NCBI GenBank assembly: GCA_027451345.1
Contig: DAIDJO010000128.1
Span: forward strand, 1-39,193
Origin: Solirubrobacterales bacterium
GTDB taxonomy: Bacteria; Actinomycetota; Thermoleophilia; Solirubrobacterales; Solirubrobacteraceae
DNA length: 39,193 bases
Direction of reading: 5' to 3'
The notes under the pieces are model-generated. The model was given only the letters and a program-made list of their open reading frames with translations, made no database searches and had not been told where the DNA came from. Each line of letters opens with the position of its first letter. Position 1 is the first letter of the stretch. Positions 6,753 to 18,933 of the stretch are shown piece after piece. A program made the translations under genes and the position numbers.

Positions 6753-8117
6753 TTGCCCGCGCACCTCGAGCTCACCCCTGCCTGGCAGGACATCCAGAAC
6801 CGTCTGCGCAGCGCCGTGGGCGAGTCCGTCTATGAGGTCTGGCTCGCCGGACTGCTCCCCCGGGCCTGGGACGGCACCCTGCTGCTCCTCGAGGCCGACC
6901 CCGGAGCCGAGCGCTGGCTCGCCGCGCGGTATGGGCGCCTGCTCGAGCGCTGCGCCCAGGACGTCCTCGGTCCGGCGGCGACCGTCGCCTTTGCCGGCGA
7001 CCCGGCGGCCCGCGCCCACGCCGCGCTGACCGCCGCCCACGCCGGCTCGGCCCTCACGGCGGCCGAGGAGTTCAACCCACGCCATACCTTCGACCAGTTC
7101 GTCATCGGGGACGGGAACCGTCTCGCCCACGCCGCCGCGCTCGCCGTCGCCGAAGCGCCCGGGCAGGCGTACAACCCGCTCTTCCTGCACGCGCCGCCCG
7201 GTCTCGGGAAGACGCACCTGCTGAACGCGATCGCGAACTACATCCGGGCCTACGACCCGGGAACGACCGTGCGCTACACGACCGTGGAGGCCTTCACCAA
7301 CGGCTTCATCGCGGCCCTGAAAGGGGAAGCGCTCGACCGGTTCAAGCGGCTCTACCGAGACGTCGACGTGCTGTTGATCGACGACGTCCAGTTTCTGGCC
7401 AGCAAGGCGCGAACCGAGGAGGAGTTCTTCCACACCTTCAACGCCGTGCATGGCGCGGGCCGCCAACTCGTGCTGACCTGCGACCGCCTCCCCAGCCAGC
7501 TCACCGGGATCGAGCAACGCCTGCGCGAGCGATTCGAATCAGGACTCGTCGCGCACCTGAGCGCGCCGGACTGGGCGACGCGCATGACGATCCTGCGCAA
7601 ACGAGCGGCGGTCGATCGGGTCGAGATCGAGGACGAGAGCGTCTACGAGGTGATCGCCGAGCGCATCACCGACAACGTGCGCTCGCTCGAGGGGGCGCTC
7701 ATCCGCATCGTCGCGCACCATTCCCTCACCGGCCAACCGATCGACCGCCACCTCGCCACGACGGTCCTCGACGCGATTCGACCCGGGGCCGCCCGCAGCA
7801 CGCCCACCGGCAGACAGCCGGCGCCGGCCGGGATTCCCGTCATTCAACGGGCCGTGGCGGAGCACTTCGGCCTCAGCATCAGCGACCTGACCGGTCCCAG
7901 CCGGCATGGACGGGTGGCCTGGGCCCGCCAGCTCGCCATCTACCTGGTGCGTGAGCACACGGACGCACCGTTGCAGCGCATCGGCCAGGCCTTCGGGGGA
8001 CGCAACCACGCGACGGTGCTGCATGCGTGCAAGCGCGTCTCGGACCGCATCGCTGTCAACAACGACGATGCCGCCGACCTGCAGGAGTTGACCGCGACAC
8101 TGCGTCCTCAACAGTGA
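6753..8117 (+). CDS. dnaA: Chromosomal replication initiator DnaA
   Basis: The AAA+ initiator that binds origin DnaA boxes and opens the duplex. I start it at TTG 6753, which follows TTAGGAG (10-nt spacing from AGGAG); the longer open frame adds an Arg-rich non-homologous leader. The 454 aa comprise domain I (about 1-80), a very short linker, the AAA+ domain with Walker A APPGLGKTH (147-155) and Walker B LLIDDVQFL (207-215), and domain IV (about 355-454). Two oddities: the first Gly of Walker A is Ala, and the DNA-recognition motif reads GGRNHATV (415-422) where most DnaA have GGRDHTTV. The E. coli equivalents of the changed residues, D433 and T435, lie in the DnaA-box recognition motif. Divergent from rpmH. 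Confidence 0.95.
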   Translation: MPAHLELTPAWQDIQNRLRSAVGESVYEVWLAGLLPRAWDGTLLLLEADPGAERWLAARYGRLLERCAQDVLGPAATVAFAGDPAARAHAALTAAHAGSALTAAEEFNPRHTFDQFVIGDGNRLAHAAALAVAEAPGQAYNPLFLHAPPGLGKTHLLNAIANYIRAYDPGTTVRYTTVEAFTNGFIAALKGEALDRFKRLYRDVDVLLIDDVQFLASKARTEEEFFHTFNAVHGAGRQLVLTCDRLPSQLTGIEQRLRERFESGLVAHLSAPDWATRMTILRKRAAVDRVEIEDESVYEVIAERITDNVRSLEGALIRIVAHHSLTGQPIDRHLATTVLDAIRPGAARSTPTGRQPAPAGIPVIQRAVAEHFGLSISDLTGPSRHGRVAWARQLAIYLVREHTDAPLQRIGQAFGGRNHATVLHACKRVSDRIAVNNDDAADLQELTATLRPQQ

Positions 8118-8190
8118 CGACCGCTGCTGTTGACAGACTGAGCCGTTGGTCCGCGGACAACTTCGCCGCACTCTCCGCAGAAAACCGGAC

Positions 8191-8219
8191 TTGTCCACAC
8201 CTTCCGTTCTCCCTATGAC
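8191..8219 (+). promoter_or_regulatory. dnaN promoter overlapped by a DnaA box
   Basis: TTGTCC (8191-8196) and TATGAC (8214-8219) are spaced 17 nt and each match 4 of 6 consensus bases. TTGTCCACA (8191-8199), a good actinobacterial-type DnaA box, covers the -35, so DnaA could regulate dnaN. A weaker inverted copy, TTGTCCGCG (minus, 8161-8153), lies 30 bp upstream. Two boxes in this 129-bp gap are too few for a typical oriC. Confidence 0.5.
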
Positions 8220-8246
8220 TTCTACCTTCTTCCAGAGGAGTACACC

Positions 8247-9356
8247 GTGAAGATCTCGCTCGACCGCGAGGCGCTCCTGAATCAGCTGCAGTCCGTGACG
8301 CGAGTCGCCTCGACCCGCACGGCCATCCAGGCGCTCTCCGGAGTCCAGCTGTCCGCCTCAGGCTCGGTCTGCGAGCTTCGCGCGACCGACACCGACGTCA
8401 GCCTCCGGGTCCCCCTCGAGGCGGAGATCACGCGCGAGGGCACGGTCGTCCTTCCCGCACGACTCTTCCTCGATGTCGTCCGCTCCCTGCCCCGACCCGT
8501 CGTCTCCCTCGAGCTGCGGCCCACCGAGCGCGACGTCGAGGTCCTCTCGGGCAACGCCACGTTCCACATCCGCACGCTGCACGCGGAGGACTTTCCTCCG
8601 TTCCCCGAGCTTGACCCCACGTCGGCCATCTCGCTCCCGGTCCGGGCCTTCGTCGAAACCGCCATGAAGGTCGCCGGGTCGGCCTCGCGGGACGAGACCC
8701 GTCCTGTGCTCACCGGCATCCTCGTATCGGCGTCCGGCACCGAGGTGCGCATGGTCGCGACCGACTCCTACCGGTTGAGCGTGAAGGAGACGCGCCTCGA
8801 GTCGCCACTGGCGGCCGGGTTCGAGGCGAATGTCCCGGCCCGTGCCCTGCAGGAGCTCGCTCGCGTGGCCGCCCACGCCGGTGATGATCAGCTGACGGTG
8901 AGCGTTCGACAGAACCAGGTCGTCTTCGCGCTCGGTCAGGTGGTCCTCTCCTCGCGCCTGATCGACGGCCAGTTCCCGAACTACCGCCAGCTGCTGCCGG
9001 AGTCCTTCGAACATGAGCTCCGCATCTCGGGTCCCGAGTTGCGCGACGTGGTGCGTCGCATCAGCCTGCTCGCCCAGAAGAACGCGCCGCTGCGCCTCTC
9101 GTTCGCGCCGGGTGAGCTGACCGTCTCGGCGCAGACGCCCGACATCGGCGAGGCGCGCGAATCGCTGCCGGTCAACTTTCAGGGAGAGCCGCTCGAGATC
9201 GGCTTCAACCCGGAGTTCCTCCGCGACGGACTCGAGGCGATCGACGACGCCGACGTGCTGATGAAGCTGATCAGCCCGTTGCGTCCGGGCCTGCTGGAGG
9301 CGGGCGACGAGAGCGGCTTCGTCTACCTGATCATGCCGATCAGGTTGAACGTCTGA
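8247..9356 (+). CDS. dnaN: DNA polymerase III sliding clamp (beta subunit)
   Basis: The ring-shaped processivity clamp of the replicative polymerase. The 369-aa length and three repeated clamp folds (about 1-120, 125-245, 250-369) fit the family. It ends in YLIMPIRLNV, the usual Y-x-x-MP-[IV]-R C-terminal signature that lines the partner-binding pocket. The GTG start at 8247 has the strong ribosome-binding site AGAGGAG (8234-8240) 6 nt upstream. recF follows after 22 nt, giving the standard dnaA-dnaN-recF order. Confidence 0.97.
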   Translation: MKISLDREALLNQLQSVTRVASTRTAIQALSGVQLSASGSVCELRATDTDVSLRVPLEAEITREGTVVLPARLFLDVVRSLPRPVVSLELRPTERDVEVLSGNATFHIRTLHAEDFPPFPELDPTSAISLPVRAFVETAMKVAGSASRDETRPVLTGILVSASGTEVRMVATDSYRLSVKETRLESPLAAGFEANVPARALQELARVAAHAGDDQLTVSVRQNQVVFALGQVVLSSRLIDGQFPNYRQLLPESFEHELRISGPELRDVVRRISLLAQKNAPLRLSFAPGELTVSAQTPDIGEARESLPVNFQGEPLEIGFNPEFLRDGLEAIDDADVLMKLISPLRPGLLEAGDESGFVYLIMPIRLNV

Positions 9357-9378
9357 GCCCAGTGGACCGGGGGCGGAG

Positions 9379-10497
9379 ATGCGCGTCGTCTCGGTGAGCG
9401 TCCGGAACTTCCGCAGCTACGAGGCGGCCGCCGCCCCGCTGGGCGGCGGCTTGACGGTCCTCTGGGGTCCGAACGGGGTTGGGAAGACGAACCTCCTCGA
9501 GGCGATCTACTTCGGCTGCACGGGGCGATCCTGCCGGACCGGCAACGACCGTGAGCTGGTTCGATTCGGCGAGCAGACCACCCGCGTCGAGGTGGCGGCG
9601 CAGGACGACCTCGGTCCCCATCGGCTCACCGTCGGCTTCACCCCCGGGGACCCGAAGCGCATGACGGTCGACGGGGCGCAGGTCGAACGGTTGCTCGACG
9701 TTCCCCAGCGGCCCCTGGTGAGCGTCTTCCTGCCGGATCGACTGGAGCTGATCAAGGGCGTGCCGGCGCTCCGCCGCGCGCATCTCGACCAGTTCGTCAC
9801 CGCCCTGTGGCCCGCTCGGGCCGCCACTCGCCGCGCCTACGCGCAGGCACTGGCCCAACGCAACGCGCTGATCGCGCGCCTGCGGGCCGGGACGACGACG
9901 CCCGCGGCGCTCGACGCGTGGGATCGGCAGCTCGCCGCCGCCGCCCTCGCGCTCATGGCCGATCGGCGCGAGGCGGTCGAGATCACCCGGGACAGCTTCT
10001 CCGATGTCTGCCGACGCCTCGGGCTCGACGGCGCTCCGGAGATCACCTACCGCCCGCGTTCGAGAGCGACGACGCCCGATCACCTGATCGACGAGCTTCG
10101 GGACCGGCTCCCCGCTGATGTCGAGCGTGGCTTCACGGACCATGGTCCGCACCGGGACGACATCGCCATCACCCGCGAGGGACGTCCGCTGCGCACCTAC
10201 GGCTCCCAGGGGCAGCAGCGGCTGGCGCTCCTGGCATTGCTCCTCGCCGAACGCCGCGTGATCGGGACCCGCCGCCCCGCGGTGCCGCTGATGCTCCTCG
10301 ACGACGTGATGAGCGAGCTCGATCGGGAACGCCGCGCGGCGCTCGTCGAGCTTCTCGCCGAGGGGGGCGGACAGGCGCTGATCACCACCACCGACCTCGA
10401 TCACATTCCAGGCGTGTTCGCGGCCGGGGTCGCCCGGATCGCCGTCGCCGATGGGCAGCTCGTCGAGGACGTGACCCCCGAGCCGGTGGGATCGTGA
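9379..10497 (+). CDS. recF: DNA replication and repair protein RecF
   Basis: An SMC-like ATPase that helps load RecA at gapped DNA. The 372-aa protein has Walker A GPNGVGKTN (about residues 34-42), an ABC-type signature SQGQQRL (about 275-281) and a Walker B/D-loop LLDDVMSELD (about 308-317). The ATG start at 9379 is preceded by GGGGGCGGAG. The last codons overlap the next gene by 4 nt (GTGA), so DUF721 is coupled to it. Confidence 0.96.
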   Translation: MRVVSVSVRNFRSYEAAAAPLGGGLTVLWGPNGVGKTNLLEAIYFGCTGRSCRTGNDRELVRFGEQTTRVEVAAQDDLGPHRLTVGFTPGDPKRMTVDGAQVERLLDVPQRPLVSVFLPDRLELIKGVPALRRAHLDQFVTALWPARAATRRAYAQALAQRNALIARLRAGTTTPAALDAWDRQLAAAALALMADRREAVEITRDSFSDVCRRLGLDGAPEITYRPRSRATTPDHLIDELRDRLPADVERGFTDHGPHRDDIAITREGRPLRTYGSQGQQRLALLALLLAERRVIGTRRPAVPLMLLDDVMSELDRERRAALVELLAEGGGQALITTTDLDHIPGVFAAGVARIAVADGQLVEDVTPEPVGS

Positions 10498-10826
10498 GTC
10501 TCCACCGTCGCGGACCACGGCCGATCGCTGGCGCGCTCCAGGCCTCGCGCGCCGGCTGGCAACCGTCCTCCGCCCTCGGTCGGGCCCAATCCGTCTGGGA
10601 CGAGGTCGGGCGTGTCTGGAGCGAGGTCATCGGGGCCCACGGCCCCTACCTCCTGGAACGGACGACCGTCGTCAGCCTGAGGGCCGGAGTGCTCACGGTC
10701 CGCTGCAGCGAGGCGGTCGTCGCCGACACGCTCACGCTCGAATCCGAGCGCGTTCTCGGCGCCCTGAACGAAGCGCTCGAGGGGACACCGATCCGGCGTC
10801 TGCGATGCGTCGTCGGAAGCCGATGA
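10494..10826 (+). CDS. DUF721 / DciA-like protein
   Basis: A 110-aa member of the DUF721 family, to which the helicase-loading factor DciA belongs; in many bacteria lacking DnaC/DnaI, DciA helps load DnaB. The recognisable part is the KH-like fold with VWDEVGRVWSEVIGAHG (about residues 34-50) and LTVRCSEAVVADTLTLES (about 67-84). Position between recF and gyrB is the normal actinobacterial location. It begins with GTG overlapping the recF stop. The basic N-terminal tail is short. Helicase loading is inferred from family, not shown here. Confidence 0.85.
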   Translation: MSLHRRGPRPIAGALQASRAGWQPSSALGRAQSVWDEVGRVWSEVIGAHGPYLLERTTVVSLRAGVLTVRCSEAVVADTLTLESERVLGALNEALEGTPIRRLRCVVGSR

Positions 10827-13413
<2,587 letters not shown>

Positions 13414-13455
13414 TGAGGCAACGGACCGCGGCGGGACCGCGCAGGAAGGAAGCAG

Positions 13456-16080
<2,625 letters not shown>

Positions 16081-16083
16081 CGC

Positions 16084-16353
16084 TCAGGCGGCGAAGCGCT
16101 GGGCCGACCGGGCCCGCGCCTTCGCCGCCTCGACCTCACGGTTCTTCGGCGGCGCGCTGGTCTCCAGGTCCTCGAGCAGGTGCGCCGAGATGTGCGCGAT
16201 CTCCCGGACGGCGCGGTGGAACGCCTCCTCGTTCGCCTTCGACGGCTTCGTGAACCCGCTGATCTTGCGCACGTACTGGAGCGCCGCCGCCGCGATCTCG
16301 TCGCTCGTCGCCGGCGGATCGAAGTTGTGGAGGGTGCGGATGTTTCGACACAT
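16084..16353 (-). CDS. DUF2277 family protein
   Basis: An 89-aa protein of the DUF2277 family, recognised by its start MCRNIRTLHNFDPPAT, a central RKISGFTKPSKANEEAF and a basic EVAAAKARAR-like end. Family function is unknown. It is a soluble helical protein by composition. The -10-like TAGGCT (16365-16360) ends 6 nt before the ATG and there is no ribosome-binding site, so the message may be leaderless. It is convergent with gyrA with a 3-nt gap. Confidence 0.88.
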   Translation of the reverse strand: MCRNIRTLHNFDPPATSDEIAAAALQYVRKISGFTKPSKANEEAFHRAVREIAHISAHLLEDLETSAPPKNREVEAAKARARSAQRFAA

Positions 16354-16359
16354 GCGCTC

Positions 16360-16365
16360 AGCCTA
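16360..16365 (-). promoter_or_regulatory. Candidate -10 of the DUF2277 gene
   Basis: TAGGCT on the minus strand fits TAnnnT and lies exactly 6 nt before the ATG at 16353, as expected for a leaderless transcript. The -35 region is GC-rich and unconvincing. Confidence 0.35.
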
Positions 16366-16399
16366 CCGCCGTGCCAGGCCGGCCGCCGGCCGTTTCCGC

Positions 16400-16436
16400 G
16401 CTGAGCCGGCCGCCCGGGGCTGAGCCGGCGCTCAGC
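16400..16436. repeat. Direct and inverted GCTGAGCC repeats
   Basis: GCTGAGCCGGC occurs at 16400-16410 and again at 16419-16429; the second copy also forms an inverted repeat (16419-16425 with 16430-16436). No function recognised. Confidence 0.4.
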
Positions 16437-16466
16437 CGGTCACCGGGGGACACCCCGCCCGCGCAG

Positions 16467-16503
16467 CTCGAGTTCGTCCCGCGCGACTCGAGTTCGTCCC
16501 GCG
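16467..16503. repeat. 17-bp tandem direct repeat
   Basis: CTCGAGTTCGTCCCGCG occurs twice (16467-16483 and 16487-16503), separated by 3 nt, a 20-bp period. It lies between the DUF2277 promoter and the hairpin at 16529-16558. It could be a pair of protein-binding sites on one face of the helix, or a local duplication. Confidence 0.5.
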
Positions 16504-16528
16504 GCCCCAGAACCTCCCCTCGGACGCA

Positions 16529-16558
16529 CGAAGGGCGCCGTCGACGCGGCGCCCTTCG
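16529..16558. terminator. Strong 11-bp GC hairpin, likely terminator
   Basis: 16529-16539 pairs perfectly with 16548-16558 (11 bp, 8-nt loop). No T-run follows on either strand, as is common for actinobacterial terminator hairpins. On the minus strand it would end the candidate RNA at 16559-16756. Confidence 0.5.
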
Positions 16559-16756
16559 TCACTGCTTGGCTGGCATCGCTGCTCTGGCACATCCGTCGCC
16601 GAAGGGACCAATCTCGGCACCAGAACAGTGGTGTCACGGTTGGGACTCCGCCAAAGGGCGGTCAGCCATCCGACCTAGCGGCCGGACACCTCCAGGGTCC
16701 CGCAAGTACTGTCAGACAGGTGGACCACCTCCTTTCTCTGGTGATCTACACCTTAC
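16529..16756 (-). ncRNA. Candidate structured RNA with extended Shine-Dalgarno sequence
   Basis: No protein-coding gene fits this interval. On the minus strand it opens with AGAAAGGAGGTGGTCC (16738-16723), which pairs with the 3' end of 16S rRNA over about 13-14 nt. A dense set of hairpins follows: CCGCC-CTTT-GGCGG (16662-16649), CACCA-CTGTTC-TGGTG (16634-16619) and CTGTC-T-GACAG. It ends in the 11-bp hairpin at 16529-16558. A 17-codon frame starting GTG within GGAGGTGG (MVHLSDSTCGTLEVSGR) would sit unusually close to that sequence. The raiA-motif RNA of actinobacteria is one family to test; I cannot confirm it. The strand is inferred from the extended SD and hairpin order. Confidence 0.4.
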
Positions 16757-16816
16757 AACGCGCGGCGGCGAACCTCGACCGTTCGGTGACTCGGGTCAAT
16801 CGCTGCGGACCGCCGC

Positions 16817-17407
16817 TCAGGCGGCGATCGCATCCGTCGAGGTGCTCTGCAGGTACTGCTTCCATGTCGCCGGGATCCGTGGGCTGGCGACCTGGATGAA
16901 GATGTCCGGATTCGGTGTGCGCGGCTGACGCGCGAGGACCATGCCCGCCTGCCGGGGCAGGGAGTCCCCCTTGCGCCGGTTGCACGGCGCGCAGGCGGCG
17001 ACGATGTTGTCCCACGTCGATCCCCCACCCTTGGAACGCGGCACGACATGGTCGACGGTGAGCTGCTGCCGTGAGCCGCAGTACTGGCAGGTCCAGTCGT
17101 CGCGGGCGAACACGGCGCGCCGGGTGATCTTCCGGCGATGCGTGTCACGGGGAACCCGGACGTAGCTGACGAGCCGGATCACGGCGGGGCGCGTGAGCGT
17201 CGAGTTCGCGGAGTGCAGTTGCCGCTCCGTCTCCTCGACGACCTCCGCCTTCTCCTTCAGCAGCAGCACGACGGCGCGGCGAACCGTGCAGACATTGATC
17301 GGTTCGTACGTCGCGTTGAGGACGAGCACCCGGCCACCATCAGGTCCGCGTCGGTGGTGCTCGGAGGGCGACGCGGACCGGGGCGGGACAGGTATGGGAG
17401 AGCCCAT
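16817..17407 (-). CDS. HNH endonuclease family protein
   Basis: A 196-aa protein of the actinobacterial HNH family. The N-terminal VLVLNATYEPINVCTVRRA segment is followed by the zinc-finger/HNH core CQYCGSRQQLTVDHVVPRSK, a Gly-rich loop and the WDNIVAACAPCNRRKGD end. All four zinc cysteines and the catalytic DH pair are present. Biological role in these bacteria is unestablished; not obviously part of a restriction or phage cassette here. I start at ATG 17407. A longer frame to 17449 exists, but a -10-like TAAACT lies only 10 nt before 17407. The candidate RNA lies directly downstream on the same strand. Confidence 0.85.
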   Translation of the reverse strand: MGSPIPVPPRSASPSEHHRRGPDGGRVLVLNATYEPINVCTVRRAVVLLLKEKAEVVEETERQLHSANSTLTRPAVIRLVSYVRVPRDTHRRKITRRAVFARDDWTCQYCGSRQQLTVDHVVPRSKGGGSTWDNIVAACAPCNRRKGDSLPRQAGMVLARQPRTPNPDIFIQVASPRIPATWKQYLQSTSTDAIAA

Positions 17408-17467
17408 CGCAGCGCATAGTTTATCGGGCCTCCGGACGCGGCCGGTCACGGATCGGTGAAGCCGGGC

Positions 17468-17481
17468 GCGGGCGAACCCGC
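17468..17481 (-). terminator. UUCG-loop hairpin after pheA
   Basis: On the minus strand, GCGGG-TTCG-CCCGC forms a 5-bp stem with a stable UUCG tetraloop just after the pheA stop. No T-run follows. Confidence 0.4.
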
Positions 17482-17493
17482 CTCACCCCGCGC

Positions 17494-18354
17494 TCAGGCG
17501 GCGGTCGGAAACGAGCCGAGCACGCGCAGCACGTTCACCCGCGTGCGCAGCCCGGCGAGCGCATCGACCACCGCCGGATCGCTCTCGCGTCCGTCGAGGT
17601 CGGCGAAGAACATGTAGCGGCCGAGGCCCTCCCGCAGGGGCCGGGACTCGATCCGGGTCAGGTTGACTCCGCGGAAGGCGAGCTCCGACAGGCAGCTCAC
17701 GAGCCATCCGGGCGACTCGGTGCCCTCACCCCAGAAGACGATCGCCGTCTTCCAGGTCGCGTCGGCCCTCGCCCGGTGTCCGGGGACGCCCGGCGCGGTC
17801 CCCTCCGGGGCGAGCCAGACGAAGCGGGTCTCGTTGCCGGGGACGTCCTCGATCCCCGCCTCGAGTACGACGCAGTGATAGAGCTCGGCCGCCAGCGCCG
17901 TGCCGATCGCCGCCCACCGGTGCCGGATCCGCTCGGTCACGAGCCGCACCGCCTCGGCCGTCGAGCTCGCCGTCATCACCCGTGCCGCGGGCAGGTTGGC
18001 GCGGAGGAACTCCCGGCACTGCGCCGTCGCCTGGGGATGCGAGATGACCACCTCGATCTCCGCGAAGGGCAGGGGCTCCTGCGCGATCAGGCACTGCTGC
18101 ACCCCGAGCACCGTCTCGCCGATGATGCGCACGCCCTCGGCGTCGAACACGAGCGCGTCGAGGGTGATGTTCACCGACCCCTCGAGCGAGTTCTCGATCG
18201 GGACGACGGCCCGGTCGACCCGGCCATCGCGCACCGCGAGGACCGTGTCGTGGATGGTCTCCTGCGGCAGCAGCTCAAGCTCCCCCGACGCTGGCGCGCT
18301 GAGCGCGGCCGCCTGGCTGAACGTTCCCTCGGGACCGAGGTACCCGACCCGCAT
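17494..18354 (-). CDS. pheA: Prephenate dehydratase
   Basis: Converts prephenate to phenylpyruvate in phenylalanine synthesis. The 286-aa protein is a monofunctional dehydratase with a periplasmic-binding-like catalytic domain (about 1-180), containing GPEGTFS (7-13), VPIENSLEGSV (51-61) and the catalytic NETRF (174-178). An ACT regulatory domain (about 200-280) with ESRPL (236-240) is the usual site for phenylalanine feedback. No chorismate mutase domain is fused. It starts 5 nt after the DUF4446 stop, so the two form an operon. Confidence 0.95.
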   Translation of the reverse strand: MRVGYLGPEGTFSQAAALSAPASGELELLPQETIHDTVLAVRDGRVDRAVVPIENSLEGSVNITLDALVFDAEGVRIIGETVLGVQQCLIAQEPLPFAEIEVVISHPQATAQCREFLRANLPAARVMTASSTAEAVRLVTERIRHRWAAIGTALAAELYHCVVLEAGIEDVPGNETRFVWLAPEGTAPGVPGHRARADATWKTAIVFWGEGTESPGWLVSCLSELAFRGVNLTRIESRPLREGLGRYMFFADLDGRESDPAVVDALAGLRTRVNVLRVLGSFPTAA

Positions 18355-18359
18355 GGCGG

Positions 18360-18896
18360 TCAGCTCGCGCCGGCCGTGGGGTGGTCGCCGCCGGCCACGG
18401 CTCCCGTCTCGAGCGCCAGCCGAACGGCCTCGTTCTCCTCCGGCGAGAGCTCGACCTCCGGTTGCCCCTGTCGGATCTGCTTGGCGTACAGACGGGCGGT
18501 GTCACGATGGTGGATCGAGGACAGGACGATGCCGGAGTGCCGGGCGTCGAGCAGCGCGATCGAGGTCGACTGCCGCCCGGACATCTCGCCGTAGGCGTCG
18601 TAGCGCACGAGCGCGCGATGCGCGATGACCCCGTCGAGACGGTGCTCGGCATGGTCCATCCGACGGTCGAGCCGCGTGCCGAAGTCCTCGACGTACTGCG
18701 CGAGCGACTCGAACGACGATTGCAGGTGCGCCGCGTGCGCCACGAGGTCGCGTTCGCCCTCGCCGAGCACCGCGCGTTGGGCGGACCTCAGCCGGCGCAG
18801 CGCCACCGTCAGCCCGATCGACCAACCGACAGCGACCAGGGCGACGGCGCCTGAGGCCATCGCCACGATCCCAGCTGTCGTGCTGAGGTTGTCCAT
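18360..18896 (-). CDS. DUF4446 membrane-anchored protein
   Basis: A 178-aa protein of the DUF4446 family. It has an N-terminal membrane anchor (about residues 8-32), a coiled-coil-like helix (about 35-90) and the conserved globular segment beginning LVRYDAYGEMSGRQS (about 96-110), continuing through VLSSIHHRDTARLYAKQIR and LSPEENEAVRLAL. Family function is unknown; it is frequently found in Gram-positive origin-region clusters. It heads the operon with pheA. A TATATT -10 lies 6 nt before the ATG, indicating a leaderless message. Confidence 0.85.
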   Translation of the reverse strand: MDNLSTTAGIVAMASGAVALVAVGWSIGLTVALRRLRSAQRAVLGEGERDLVAHAAHLQSSFESLAQYVEDFGTRLDRRMDHAEHRLDGVIAHRALVRYDAYGEMSGRQSTSIALLDARHSGIVLSSIHHRDTARLYAKQIRQGQPEVELSPEENEAVRLALETGAVAGGDHPTAGAS

Positions 18897-18902
18897 AGGG
18901 GC

Positions 18903-18933
18903 AATATAAGTCGTCGCCCGCCGACCGGGTCAG
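18903..18933 (-). promoter_or_regulatory. Promoter of DUF4446-pheA
   Basis: TATATT (18908-18903) on the minus strand ends 6 nt before the ATG at 18896, matching a leaderless arrangement. CTGACC (18933-18928, 4/6) with a 19-nt spacer is a possible -35 and overlaps the stop codon of the upstream gene. Confidence 0.5.

Noticed and set aside
8118..8246. oriC in the dnaA-dnaN gap
   Set aside because: Only one good and one weak DnaA box in 129 bp, with no AT-rich unwinding region.
16723..16740. Fragment of 16S rRNA 3' end
   Set aside because: Only about 13 nt match (ACCACCTCCTTTCT on the plus strand); the flanking sequence is not rRNA.
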